DNA of 64,000 nucleotides. Source: Cloacibacterium normanense (GTDB taxonomy: Bacteria; Bacteroidota; Bacteroidia; Flavobacteriales; Weeksellaceae). The notes under the pieces are model-generated. The model saw nothing but the letters and a program-made list of their open reading frames with translations. It ran no database searches and was not told the DNA's origin. How positions within the stretch are numbered: the stretch's first letter is position 1; every line of letters begins with the position of its first letter. Location: the NCBI RefSeq assembly GCF_002943105.1, contig NZ_PTPZ01000006.1, positions 1 to 64,000 on the forward strand, read 5' to 3'. Position numbers and translations under genes: made by a program. Shown here piece by piece: positions 19,621-28,585 of this stretch.

Positions 19621-19941
19621 ATGAATCAAAAATTCAAAAAAAACCAAATGATGAAAAAAGTATTCACTGCTTTCATTTTACTTTTAGCCATTACTCCAGC
19701 CTTTGCACAAGGAGGTGCAACAGCCATCTCCAATGCAGCAAGTGATATCAAAGATTACTGGGACCCGATCAAGCTGATTTTGAAAGCAGTCGGCGGATTG
19801 GTAGGTTTCATTGGTGGTCTTCGAGTGTACAACAAGTGGACGAATGGAGACCAAGATGTCAACAAAGAAATCCTCGGTTATGGAGGCGCAATGATTTTCC
19901 TTATTGTAGTTCCAGAATTTGTCACTGCATTCTTTGCCTAA
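19621..19941 (+). CDS. traE: TraE, DUF4134 inner-membrane protein
   Basis: A 106-residue protein. After a basic start it has a signal-like segment ending PAFAQGG, then two membrane helices (KLILKAVGGLVGFIGGLRV and GGAMIFLIVVPEFVTAFF). A short soluble loop with YNKWTNGDQDVNKEI lies between them, as in the TraE/DUF4134 family. The overall layout resembles VirB2-type pilins. It is followed at once by traF. A 122-bp AT-rich gap upstream may hold a promoter, but no canonical one is seen. Confidence 0.85.
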   Translation: MNQKFKKNQMMKKVFTAFILLLAITPAFAQGGATAISNAASDIKDYWDPIKLILKAVGGLVGFIGGLRVYNKWTNGDQDVNKEILGYGGAMIFLIVVPEFVTAFFA

Positions 19942-19942
19942 A

Positions 19943-20257
19943 ATGGGATTTTACCTTTACAAGGGGCTTAAAAAACCCCTTGTATTTTTCGGACTCAAAG
20001 GGAAATACATTTTTTATGCAGTTGGTGTCATCGGAGGCGGTGTCATTGCGGCATTAGTATTATCCAAATTCGGTTTACTAGGTTCTTTATTAGGATTGGC
20101 AGTTACTGCAGGAGGTGTTTATCTCATCTTCAAAAGACAGGATAAGTATGGTTTGTACGACAAAACCAAAAATTTCAATCAGATATTCATTTTTCCCAAA
20201 AGGTTAAAACATAAAAAAATTTTACAACATGGCATCAACAAAAAAACAAGCATTTGA
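19943..20257 (+). CDS. traF: TraF, DUF4133 inner-membrane protein
   Basis: ATG 19943 gives MGFYLYKGLKKPLVFFGLKG, the usual N-terminus for the family. Two membrane helices follow (YIFYAVGVIGGGVIAALVL and LLGSLLGLAVTAGGVYLIF), a VirB3-like layout. The 104-residue length is normal. It overlaps traG by 29 bp, so translation is likely coupled. It is thought to assemble with the TraG ATPase at the inner membrane. Confidence 0.85.
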   Translation: MGFYLYKGLKKPLVFFGLKGKYIFYAVGVIGGGVIAALVLSKFGLLGSLLGLAVTAGGVYLIFKRQDKYGLYDKTKNFNQIFIFPKRLKHKKILQHGINKKTSI

Positions 20258-23200
20258 TATTCCATTTATCGGCTACGATTATGGAAAAGATTTCAATTGG
20301 GATTTTGATGTTCTTTTCGGACAGTATGGAAACCCTATTATCGGGATTAAGATAAAAAATATGGTTAAGCAATATTCGGCAGATCCTGATAACTATCTCA
20401 ATTTTCATACCATTTTGAATCAAGTTGTTTCGATTATTGGAGAAGGAAGAATTGTTCAGAAACTCGATATTTTTTCAAAAAAGAAATATACGGCTGAACC
20501 ATCTAACCAGTTTCTTCAGCAAAAATATTCAGAGCATTTTGATGGACGACTTTTCAAAACCATTGAAACGGTATTGGTGTTTACCGATATTGTGGATGAC
20601 AAACTGAAAAAGAAAAACAGGCAGTACCACCACTCGGAAAAAGGCTACAAAGAACTTCGAGATAAATGCCAGAAAGTTTTTATGCTTTTGAAACAAAGCG
20701 ATTGCGAACCTCAATTTTTGTTGGAGAAAGATTTTGAATATTATATTTCTGGAGTTTTGTCGATGAATTTTTCAGAGGTACCAACTTTTGATAATATCAA
20801 AAGCACCAACGAATATCTGAAAATAGGCAAAAGATTTGTCAAAAATATATCTTATGTCGATGTAGAAAACATTGATTTGCCTTCTGAAATCGAGCCTTAT
20901 TCTATTTTAGGAGGAAACGGAGCTGCATCAGAAACAGCCGTCGATAATTTTACCTTCATCAACGAACTGGAAGACTATGAAACGATTGTTTACAATCAGA
21001 TTATTACGATTCCGCTACAAGCACCACAGCAAAGAGAATTAGACAAGAAAAAGAAAAAGCACGAAGGAGCAGCCAATAACTCTCCATCCAATGCCATCAT
21101 TGCAGAAGAAATTCAAACCCTACTTCATAATATCGCTATAGATGGACAACTCGTTGTGAATGCCCATTTCTCTATTTTGTTTTCAACAAATACTTTGGAA
21201 GAAATGGAGGGGACACAGTCCCTGATTGAAAACAAGCTTTTTACCAAAGGAATTATTGTTTCCAAAAATGCTTACAACCAGTTGGAACTCTTTCGAGCAG
21301 CCATTCCAGGAAATGGAACAGAATTGAGGGAGTATGATTTATTTATGACGACAAGCGAAGCAGCCGTGTGTTTTTTTTTTAAAGAAAGTTACCCCATGAA
21401 CGAAGAATCGAACTTCTATCTAAGATTTACCGATAGACAAGGTGTTCCACTAAAAGTAGATCCTTCGGATTTACCGATGAAAACAGGAAGAATCAACAAC
21501 AGAAACAAGTTTGTTTTAGGACCCAGCGGGTCAGGCAAAAGTTTTTTAATGAATAATATCATAGAACAATATCTGACGTACAATTATGATGTAGTCATTG
21601 TGGATACAGGAGATTCCTATTCAGGAACCTGTAAATATAAGGGAGGAAGATATATTCAGTACACCGAAGAAAAACCCATTACCATGAATCCCTTTCTGAT
21701 GAATAAAGAAGAGTTCAATATTGAAAAAATTGAGTTTTTAACCAATTTAATATTCTTGATTTGGCAAGGTCCCGATGCGATGATGTCATCCGCACAAAAA
21801 TCCATATTGGACAATGTGTTGATGTCTTATTATCACCAGTATTTCAATTCGGGAACTCCGTGGTATGAGAATAAAACTTCAGAAGAGCTCATTCTCTATT
21901 TAAGCAAATATAATATTCACGAAGAAGATCTATTTACAGAATATGAGAATGAAGCTAAAGGAAAACGCAATTATTATGATATTCTAGGAATTGCATTCGA
22001 TGCTAAGTCTGATGAGATCAAGGAAGCCTTCCGAAGATTGGCTATCGAATATCATCCCGATAAAAACCTGAACAATCCCGATTATGACAGCGAAAAATTT
22101 TACAAAGTCTATGAGGCTTATGAAACCTTAAATGACGAAGAAAAGCGAAAAATTTATAACGAAACACAATTGATTCTTATCAAATCTAATGAAATCATTA
22201 GACAACCTAAATCTGCAGAAGAATGGAACGAATCCTTTAGAAAAGCCATCATCAAAAAAATTAAGGAACTCGAAGAAAAGTTAGTAGCAAAAGAACTTTC
22301 TTTCAATGGATTCTATGAGTATTGCGACCGGTTCCTACCGGTTTACTTAAACAATAAAAAGCACAAAATCAACGAAAAAGAATTCAACCTGCGTACTTTT
22401 TTATTTGTTCTGAAAGACTTTTATAAAGGCGGAAGATATGGAAACACCTTAAATAATAAAGCAGACGAGAGTTTATTTGAAGAACCATTCATTGTTTTTG
22501 AAATCGATAATGTAAAAGATAATCCCAAATTGTTTCCTATTGTAACACTCATTATTATGGATACCTTCATTCAGAAAATGAGATTAAGAAAAGACCGCAG
22601 AAAAGCTTTAATCATAGAAGAAGCGTGGAAAGCCATTGCAAGTAAACTGATGGGAGGATATATTCTCTATCTCTACAAAACGGTTAGAAAATTTTGGGGA
22701 GAGGCTGTCGTGGTAACTCAAGAACTCGATGATATTATTGGAAATGCTGTAGTAAAAGACTCCATCATCAACAATTCTGATACGTTCATTTTGTTGGATC
22801 AAACCAAATTCAAGGACAATTTTGACCGTATTGCTGCTTTACTTTCACTCAATAAAGTGGAACAGAATAAGATTTTCACCATTAATAATTTGAACAACAA
22901 GTTTGGAAGAAGCCGCTTTAAGGAATTTTATCTGAAACGAGGAAACAAAGGAGAAGTTTACGGGAATGAAGTTTCAATAGAGCAGTACCTGACCTATACC
23001 ACTGAAAAACCAGAAAAGTCGGCAGTAGAGTATTATGTACACAAATATGGAAGTTATGATGAAGCATTGCACCGTATTGTTAATGATTTAAAAAATTTCG
23101 GCGACGGTCTTGAAAATTTGGTATCACTGGTCAATCTCTACAGGAATCCTATGGATGAAAAAATTGTTTCCTATTACGGAATAATGAAGAAAATACTCAA

Positions 23201-23303
23201 AGGAAAGAATGTGTTCAAAATCATTTCTCAGGAAATGGAAGATCAAAATATTAGTTTTTCAGAATTAATCAATCAAAAACAAGAGTTATATGAAAAAGTT
23301 TAG
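20229..23303 (+). CDS. traG: TraG, VirB4-family ATPase with inserted DnaJ J-domain
   Basis: The cytoplasmic ATPase that powers the type IV secretion channel. Walker A is GPSGSGKS (residues 431-438) and Walker B is KALIIEEAWK (792-801); WGEAVVVTQELDDI and the C-terminal YTTEKPEKSAVEYYV are standard TraG features. Residues about 581-646 form a complete J-domain: NYYDILGI, helix II AFRRLAIEY, the loop motif HPD (609-611), and helix III YKVYEAYETLNDEEKRKIY. It lies between Walker A and Walker B, and a charged helical segment follows before the TraG sequence resumes at about ELSFNGFYEY. The total of 1024 residues is longer than the roughly 830 known for CTnDOT-type TraG. The open frame is uninterrupted. 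Confidence 0.9.
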   Translation: MASTKKQAFDIPFIGYDYGKDFNWDFDVLFGQYGNPIIGIKIKNMVKQYSADPDNYLNFHTILNQVVSIIGEGRIVQKLDIFSKKKYTAEPSNQFLQQKYSEHFDGRLFKTIETVLVFTDIVDDKLKKKNRQYHHSEKGYKELRDKCQKVFMLLKQSDCEPQFLLEKDFEYYISGVLSMNFSEVPTFDNIKSTNEYLKIGKRFVKNISYVDVENIDLPSEIEPYSILGGNGAASETAVDNFTFINELEDYETIVYNQIITIPLQAPQQRELDKKKKKHEGAANNSPSNAIIAEEIQTLLHNIAIDGQLVVNAHFSILFSTNTLEEMEGTQSLIENKLFTKGIIVSKNAYNQLELFRAAIPGNGTELREYDLFMTTSEAAVCFFFKESYPMNEESNFYLRFTDRQGVPLKVDPSDLPMKTGRINNRNKFVLGPSGSGKSFLMNNIIEQYLTYNYDVVIVDTGDSYSGTCKYKGGRYIQYTEEKPITMNPFLMNKEEFNIEKIEFLTNLIFLIWQGPDAMMSSAQKSILDNVLMSYYHQYFNSGTPWYENKTSEELILYLSKYNIHEEDLFTEYENEAKGKRNYYDILGIAFDAKSDEIKEAFRRLAIEYHPDKNLNNPDYDSEKFYKVYEAYETLNDEEKRKIYNETQLILIKSNEIIRQPKSAEEWNESFRKAIIKKIKELEEKLVAKELSFNGFYEYCDRFLPVYLNNKKHKINEKEFNLRTFLFVLKDFYKGGRYGNTLNNKADESLFEEPFIVFEIDNVKDNPKLFPIVTLIIMDTFIQKMRLRKDRRKALIIEEAWKAIASKLMGGYILYLYKTVRKFWGEAVVVTQELDDIIGNAVVKDSIINNSDTFILLDQTKFKDNFDRIAALLSLNKVEQNKIFTINNLNNKFGRSRFKEFYLKRGNKGEVYGNEVSIEQYLTYTTEKPEKSAVEYYVHKYGSYDEALHRIVNDLKNFGDGLENLVSLVNLYRNPMDEKIVSYYGIMKKILKGKNVFKIISQEMEDQNISFSELINQKQELYEKV

Positions 23304-23958
23304 TCTAAAAATAGTAATACTATTATTCTCTTTTTGGGGAATGTTGAGCTTTTCCCAAAATACTTACATCGACCCGACTGTAACGGCTGCTATGATTTTG
23401 TATTCAGAAAATTTGAAAGCCAAACAAAATGAAGTCATTGACGAAACCTCCAAATTGAAAGATGCACAAGCATGGGTAGGAACTCAAATGGTAGCAGCCA
23501 ATGAAATTCAAAACAAAATACTGAAGGGGCTGAAAGAAGTTTCAGGAACATTACAAAACGGAATTCAGGTACAGCAGATTTATTCTGAGCTGAATAAATG
23601 CTACAATTATTCGTCAGAGGTTGTTCAGTTAGCCTCTGCGCATCCGCAGTATGCCATATTCGGAGTGAAAGCATCGCAGAAGACCTATGAGCAAAGCCTG
23701 AAAATCGTAACGGATGTGTCTGATGTTCTTGCCTCTGGAGAGCTCAATTTGGCAACCGCAGGAGACCGATATAAAATCCTGCATAATATTTCAGAGAATT
23801 TAAAAAATCTAAAACTGTGGCTTTTGGCAATCAAGTTAAGATTGGAAAAAGTCAATCGTTTGGGATTCTGGAATTTCATCAATCCATTTGCAGGCTACAT
23901 CAATACCGATAAAGGCATTGTGGAAAACATAATGACCAAGTATAAGCGAAATTTTTAA
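23290..23958 (+). CDS. Secreted plasmid-transfer protein, C-terminal signature family copy 1
   Basis: A 222-residue protein with a signal peptide (VILLFSFWGMLSFSQ). The mature part is all-helical: SENLKAKQNEVIDETSKL, then a central helix bundle, then FINPFAGYINTDKGIVENIM. It resembles the secreted plasmid-transfer proteins of non-CTnDOT Bacteroidota conjugation modules. The gene overlaps traG by 14 bp. The C-terminal D-K-x-I-V signature recurs in the next three genes, and the whole protein is clearly related to the third. It probably acts in the periplasm as a channel component (TrbJ/VirB5-like by position). Confidence 0.75.
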   Translation: MKKFSLKIVILLFSFWGMLSFSQNTYIDPTVTAAMILYSENLKAKQNEVIDETSKLKDAQAWVGTQMVAANEIQNKILKGLKEVSGTLQNGIQVQQIYSELNKCYNYSSEVVQLASAHPQYAIFGVKASQKTYEQSLKIVTDVSDVLASGELNLATAGDRYKILHNISENLKNLKLWLLAIKLRLEKVNRLGFWNFINPFAGYINTDKGIVENIMTKYKRNF

Positions 23959-23969
23959 GAAATCACAAG

Positions 23970-24653
23970 ATGAAAAAGATTTTTCAAATTCTGTTAATTC
24001 CTACCATCTATCTTATTATTACTTCTTCCAGTGGTGGTTCTACGCCAGCTTGGCAAAAAGAAAATGTATCATTCCCTATGATGAATATCGAAATCAATGC
24101 CACCATGAAAGAGCATAACCGACAAATAGCCATGAGGCAAAAACAAACAGACAATGCTACCATAGAAACCGCCAATAGAACTCAATGGAACAACTTTAAA
24201 GATAAGGTAACCAAAGTTCAAGACAGATTGAGAATTGTGTCATTTGCTATTCAGGCAATTCCTACGGGAATAGCGATGAGTAGAGAAGTTAATAAAATCA
24301 CTCAAAACCAGACAGACATTATTAACGAAATCAATACAGCGCCTTATTCCATTATTGCAGTATTGCCTTCCCAAGTACAGTTTGTGGACGATTTGCAAAT
24401 GGTAACGAGGCTCATCATGGGGATTGTTATTTCTTATGGTGCTATCAACCAGATGGAAAAGTCGGAACGTAAAATTTTATTGGATTACTCTTTGGGAGAA
24501 GTCAAAACATTAAGCAGAAACTCTACACATATGCTCTTAAAGATTAGAGATATCAAAGCCAAAGTATTACGCAACAAAAGAGCTTTTCAATATTACGTGA
24601 ATAGAGATAAACAAGTGGTAGAAAACATCATGAAAAATATTAAATCTTTTTAA
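23970..24653 (+). CDS. Secreted or membrane transfer protein, C-terminal signature copy 2
   Basis: A 227-residue helical protein with an N-terminal hydrophobic segment (FQILLIPTIYLIITSSSGG). A second hydrophobic stretch (VTRLIMGIVISYGAI) could be a membrane segment. The C-terminus YYVNRDKQVVENIMKNIKSF matches the signature of its neighbours. It starts 11 bp after copy 1. Predicted periplasmic or inner-membrane channel component; the exact family is not identified. Confidence 0.7.
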   Translation: MKKIFQILLIPTIYLIITSSSGGSTPAWQKENVSFPMMNIEINATMKEHNRQIAMRQKQTDNATIETANRTQWNNFKDKVTKVQDRLRIVSFAIQAIPTGIAMSREVNKITQNQTDIINEINTAPYSIIAVLPSQVQFVDDLQMVTRLIMGIVISYGAINQMEKSERKILLDYSLGEVKTLSRNSTHMLLKIRDIKAKVLRNKRAFQYYVNRDKQVVENIMKNIKSF

Positions 24654-24655
24654 AG

Positions 24656-24730
24656 ATGAAATCGAAGATTATCTCCTTTCAGTCGATGAATACATTTCGC
24701 GAATACCTTAATAAGAAAATAATAAAGTAA
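24656..24730 (+). CDS. Possible 24-residue coupling micro-ORF
   Basis: An ATG 2 bases after the previous stop opens a 24-codon frame whose TAA shares one base with the next gene's ATG (TAATG at 24728-24732). The peptide (starts MKSKIISFQSMNTF) has no recognisable features. It might couple translation across an otherwise 76-bp gap. It could equally be chance. Confidence 0.3.
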   Translation: MKSKIISFQSMNTFREYLNKKIIK

Positions 24731-25398
24731 TGAGCAAAAAAATAGTAATTTTTGGATTATTGACATTTTTTGGAATTTTAATCAAAAGCCAACAGATTGT
24801 ATTCAATGACAAGCTTTTTGCGCAAATGACGAAAGATCATGCGGTAAGAATGGGAAGCGAACAAACATTTTTAAATTCTTATGAAAAGCAAAAACAGTTG
24901 TATGACGATATTAAAAACAAAACTGCTCAAGTAATTGCCATTCAAGAATACATTTATCAGCAACTCAAAAATGTCAATTCAGCGCTTACTCAAAGCAAAA
25001 AACTCATGTATCTCTATCAGTATTTAGGGAAGGTTGTGACGAACTCCAACAGAATGTTGGATTTATCAGCACAACACCCTGAATATGCCGTGTTAGTTTC
25101 CAAATACTATGTAGAAATCGGAAATCAAACCATGAAGCTTAAACAGGAAGTTACTCAAGATATTCTCAATGAAAATAAAGATTTCTTAATGGATGCTAGT
25201 GATAGAGAAATGCTCATTGAAAAAGTCTTTACAAGAGTAAGAAACATCAATGGGAACATTCTATACATCATTTTAAGATTAGAGAACGCCAACAAAATCC
25301 CTTATCTGTATCAAGTTCCCAAGCTTCGGAACTACATCAATATTGACAGGGCGATTGTCGGAGATATTATCACAAAATATAAATACATCTTTAATTAA
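24730..25398 (+). CDS. Secreted plasmid-transfer protein, C-terminal signature copy 3
   Basis: A 222-residue protein with a signal peptide (FGLLTFFGILIKSQQ) and an all-helical mature part. It is parallel to copy 1 along its length: both have 222 residues, AQHPEYAVL against AHPQYAIF, and YINIDRAIVGDIITKYKYIF against YINTDKGIVENIMTKYKRNF. A duplicated, diverged gene pair separated by copy 2 is the simplest reading. Predicted periplasmic component of the transfer channel. Confidence 0.75.
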   Translation: MSKKIVIFGLLTFFGILIKSQQIVFNDKLFAQMTKDHAVRMGSEQTFLNSYEKQKQLYDDIKNKTAQVIAIQEYIYQQLKNVNSALTQSKKLMYLYQYLGKVVTNSNRMLDLSAQHPEYAVLVSKYYVEIGNQTMKLKQEVTQDILNENKDFLMDASDREMLIEKVFTRVRNINGNILYIILRLENANKIPYLYQVPKLRNYINIDRAIVGDIITKYKYIFN

Positions 25399-25416
25399 AA
25401 ACAAATAGATAAACAG

Positions 25417-26244
25417 ATGAAAAATATAGTTAAAAAAGGAAAATTTTTCCTCTTACTATTTATTGCGACTTCAGCATTTGGACAAAGTATAAAGAAATTG
25501 AACGATCCCTCCATTGTAGCCCAACACAAAAGAATGACTTTTGAAAGCTGGGGAGATTGGCGACCTTATCCGAAATATTTTTTAGGCATTCAGACCAATT
25601 TTGCCTATGCTACAGTTTGGGGAATGTGGGCACCGAGTATCAATAGAGCCTATAAGAATGGTGAAGATATTCGACCATTAAAACCAAACGGAGAACAAAA
25701 TTTAAGATTAGCCCAGTTAAAACTTCAGGAAGAAGAAGCAAAAAAAATCAAAGCCGCTTCTGATACGATTTACAAAAGATGTGTTCAGGATTTTGCGCAT
25801 TGGACTTCTGCCACCGTTGATGCCGATCCGCTATGGCTTTTATACTATAAGAGGATGCTGAAACCCATTACTGAATTTCCCAACACCCCTCAAAATTTTA
25901 TAGAATGGAGACTGAAAGATCAGCAAACATATGAAACGCTCAATACCACAGGCACATTAAAAAGATGGCAGGAAGAATTGGATCTTATTAAAGAAAAATA
26001 TGCCATGTCCCGAAGTATGGATATGCCCAGAGGAAAACGCTTCCTGATGTACCATGAAACACTCATCAAATGGAGAAATTTTGTTCAGGAATTAAAGAAG
26101 TACAATGACAGGACTACACTTCTATTAGATTATAAAAATATTTTTAAAAACCATTTATCTACTGCTTTACCCAACCAATGGACACCTGCTTCAGATAAAC
26201 AAATTGTTCATAACACCATGCAACAATATAAACACCGATTTTAG
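25417..26244 (+). CDS. Secreted transfer protein, C-terminal signature copy 4
   Basis: A 275-residue protein with a signal peptide ending ATSAFGQ. The early part is rich in aromatic residues (FESWGDWRPYPKYFLGIQ, FAYATVWGMWAP). It is then helical, ending in ASDKQIVHNTMQQYKHRF, which fits the shared signature. The family is present in related flavobacterial conjugation modules but lacks a known role. It is followed by traJ with a 2-bp gap. Predicted periplasmic. Confidence 0.7.
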   Translation: MKNIVKKGKFFLLLFIATSAFGQSIKKLNDPSIVAQHKRMTFESWGDWRPYPKYFLGIQTNFAYATVWGMWAPSINRAYKNGEDIRPLKPNGEQNLRLAQLKLQEEEAKKIKAASDTIYKRCVQDFAHWTSATVDADPLWLLYYKRMLKPITEFPNTPQNFIEWRLKDQQTYETLNTTGTLKRWQEELDLIKEKYAMSRSMDMPRGKRFLMYHETLIKWRNFVQELKKYNDRTTLLLDYKNIFKNHLSTALPNQWTPASDKQIVHNTMQQYKHRF

Positions 26245-26246
26245 AA

Positions 26247-27494
26247 ATGAATAAAAAACTCACCTTATTATTTTGTCTTTTGGCAATAGTATTGCCAATT
26301 ATGGGATTTTCCCAAACAGACAGCGATTACAGCAGTCTGCTCCAATTTTTAAAAGGCGACGGCGCTTTCGAAAAATGGTTTATGGAAATCTTTACCAAAT
26401 TGGATAACAGTGTACAAGATAGTGCTCAAGGTTCTGCCTTGGTAGGAAAAGCCATTGGAGGATTAGGAGCCTTGATGTATCTCGGATATATGGGCTGGCA
26501 AATGGCGGCTGGAGACAGAGAATGGGAAATTACTCCCATGCTAAAACCAATTCTGATTGGATTTACGCTTGTTTATTGGTCAGGATTTGTCAATCTGATA
26601 CAAGCCCCTTTTGAAGCCATAGCTCAACCAGGAATTGCCATCTTCAGTGACATTGAATCTGAAGTCAATGATTTACGAGTGCAAAGGTTCAAAAAGCAAC
26701 AGCAACTATTAGATGCCGTCATCAAACTCAATGCGGAAGAAGATGCCAAACAGGAAGTCATCAACAACACCAGTCAAAACGCTGATGATTCTTGGTTTGA
26801 TGTAAGTGAAGGATTAGACAAATTGATACAACCCATCAAAGAATGGCAGATTAGAATGCAGTTCCAAATGCAAAAATTAGTCGCTGAAGTCATTGAATTT
26901 GTCTGTCTTTCCATCTTGAGAATTTGTGTGTATCTTATTTTCTTCATCCAAAAAATTTGGGCATATATCCTTATTATTTTAGGACCTATTGCGGTTGGAA
27001 TGGCACTAGTTCCAGGATTTGAAAATTCCTTGTACAGCTGGGTGTCTAAATTTATCAATATCAATCTCTACACTTTTGTGGCTTATACGATTATCAATAT
27101 CGGACAGCAATTGATTGCTTCTGGCTATACCATGGAAATAGAACGATATGACACCCTTCTATCCAACGGAACCATCACCAACCTAGATGCTCTGATGATC
27201 TATGTAAGTAATTCGGGAATGATTTATAACCAATTGTTTACCTGCGTTGCCTATATCGTTACGGGAATTGGAGTTCTGATGACACCCACCATTGCCGATA
27301 CCATTGTTACTGCAGGAGGAGCTGGAGCGATGACCAAGATGAAAAGTGCTGTAGGAAAAATGACGAGCAGTGCCAAAACAGCAATATTAACTGCAAAAAC
27401 AGGAGGAGCTTCTATCGCATCATCCGCTGCAAAAAGTGCAGCAGCAGGTTCAGCATCAGGAAGAGTTCAAGAAGCCATGAAAAAAGGAAAGTAA
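26247..27494 (+). CDS. traJ: TraJ, VirB6-like polytopic membrane protein
   Basis: A 415-residue protein with a cleavable N-terminal hydrophobic segment ending GFSQ and about six membrane segments. These include GGLGALMYLGYMGWQMAAG, MLKPILIGFTLVYWSGF, YILIILGPIAVGMALVPGF, and two near residues 280-355. A charged loop at about 140-200 and an Ala/Ser/Lys-rich C-terminus follow the TraJ pattern. It is the inner-membrane core channel subunit. It ends 86 bp before traK, and that gap carries a heptanucleotide repeat. Confidence 0.85.
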   Translation: MNKKLTLLFCLLAIVLPIMGFSQTDSDYSSLLQFLKGDGAFEKWFMEIFTKLDNSVQDSAQGSALVGKAIGGLGALMYLGYMGWQMAAGDREWEITPMLKPILIGFTLVYWSGFVNLIQAPFEAIAQPGIAIFSDIESEVNDLRVQRFKKQQQLLDAVIKLNAEEDAKQEVINNTSQNADDSWFDVSEGLDKLIQPIKEWQIRMQFQMQKLVAEVIEFVCLSILRICVYLIFFIQKIWAYILIILGPIAVGMALVPGFENSLYSWVSKFININLYTFVAYTIINIGQQLIASGYTMEIERYDTLLSNGTITNLDALMIYVSNSGMIYNQLFTCVAYIVTGIGVLMTPTIADTIVTAGGAGAMTKMKSAVGKMTSSAKTAILTAKTGGASIASSAAKSAAAGSASGRVQEAMKKGK

Positions 27495-27507
27495 ATATAA
27501 TCATCAA

Positions 27508-27574
27508 ACCGACAACCGACAACCGATAACCGACAACTATCAACTATCAACAATCAACCAACAACCAACAACTA
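27508..27574. repeat. Heptanucleotide tandem repeat between traJ and traK
   Basis: The unit ACCGACA and close variants (ACCGATA, ACTATCA, ACAATCA, ACCAACA) is repeated about 9.5 times with an exact 7-base period. It lies wholly between the traJ stop and the traK ATG. All units lack G in the second half and keep CA or TA at the end. A 7-base unit is prone to slippage and would alter leader length. Confidence 0.8.
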
Positions 27575-27580
27575 AAAAAA

Positions 27581-28195
27581 ATGCTTATTAAAAATATAGA
27601 ACAAAGAATTAAAATTAACAAGGTGGTTTCCATCTCTGCCATTGTGTTTGCGGTCTTCATCGTTATAGCAGGTTTCTTCTTTGCATACAGAATAATTGAA
27701 GATTCCAGAAAATCCATTTATATTTTAGATAATGGAGTTCCTGTACTGGCAAAGCAAACCGATGTTTTACTCAACAGACCTGTAGAATACAAAGCGCAGA
27801 TTGAGCTTTTCCATCGATTGTTTTTTACGCTAGCTCCAGATGATGCTTATATCAAGGATAATATCCAAAAATCATTATATCTCATTGATGACAGTGGAAA
27901 AAAAGAATACACCAATCTGAAAGAAAAAGGCTTTTACAATCAAATTATTGCCTCTAGTTCAATGGTCAGTATTCACGCAGATTCTATTACAATTAATATG
28001 GAGCAGAAGAAGTTTGCTTTTTTCGGAAAGCAGATGATTACCAGAAAATCTTCCGTCATTACAAGAAAACTCATTACTGAAGGTTATTTTGATGACATTA
28101 TCCGAAGTCCTAATAATCCTCATGGCGTAATGCTTAAAAACTGGCGAATCCTAGATAACGAAGAAATCTCTAACCAAACCAAAAATTCGTACTAA
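27581..28195 (+). CDS. traK: TraK, VirB8-like bitopic protein
   Basis: A 204-residue protein. It has a short cytoplasmic N-terminus, one membrane helix (residues 16-38, SISAIVFAVFIVIAGFFFAYRII) and a periplasmic domain with the TraK motifs AQIELFHRLFFTLAPDD and MLKNWRILDN. It is the periplasmic assembly factor of the transfer channel. It follows the 7-bp repeat and precedes traL by 2 bp. Confidence 0.88.
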   Translation: MLIKNIEQRIKINKVVSISAIVFAVFIVIAGFFFAYRIIEDSRKSIYILDNGVPVLAKQTDVLLNRPVEYKAQIELFHRLFFTLAPDDAYIKDNIQKSLYLIDDSGKKEYTNLKEKGFYNQIIASSSMVSIHADSITINMEQKKFAFFGKQMITRKSSVITRKLITEGYFDDIIRSPNNPHGVMLKNWRILDNEEISNQTKNSY

Positions 28196-28197
28196 AA

Positions 28198-28551
28198 ATG
28201 AATACTACACTAACACAAACTGGACAAAAATGGCTGAATTGGGCAAGTCAACAACCGAAAAAATTCTTCATCTATTCGATGGTATTTTTATCGGTTTCCT
28301 TTATTGGCTCTCTCATTCAAGGCATCTTTTTCCCTTCAGATAATGCTTTTAAAATAAAGCCTCCGATTTTGTATTCCAAAAGTAAAATGGAACAAAATAC
28401 CACCATAAATAATGAAAAAGAAATGAGAAAAATAGTGGATGAACTTAAATCACTGAAAGTGAAAAGCGAACATAAAGAATTACAAAAAGAAGACAGCTTA
28501 CGAATTGACTACTTGTTTAACCAATACCAAAAATTGCGAAATGGCCGGTAG
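28198..28551 (+). CDS. traL: TraL-like small membrane protein (DUF3989-like)
   Basis: A 117-residue protein with one membrane helix (FFIYSMVFLSVSFIGSLIQGIFF) and a charged coiled-coil-like C-terminus. Size, layout and place between traK and traM fit TraL. A 14-codon frame beginning at 28541, overlapping the end of this gene, stops immediately before the traM ATG (28586) and may help translational coupling. Confidence 0.75.
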   Translation: MNTTLTQTGQKWLNWASQQPKKFFIYSMVFLSVSFIGSLIQGIFFPSDNAFKIKPPILYSKSKMEQNTTINNEKEMRKIVDELKSLKVKSEHKELQKEDSLRIDYLFNQYQKLRNGR

Positions 28552-28585
28552 CACCGGAGGCAATTTATCTAAAAATCAAAAATAA

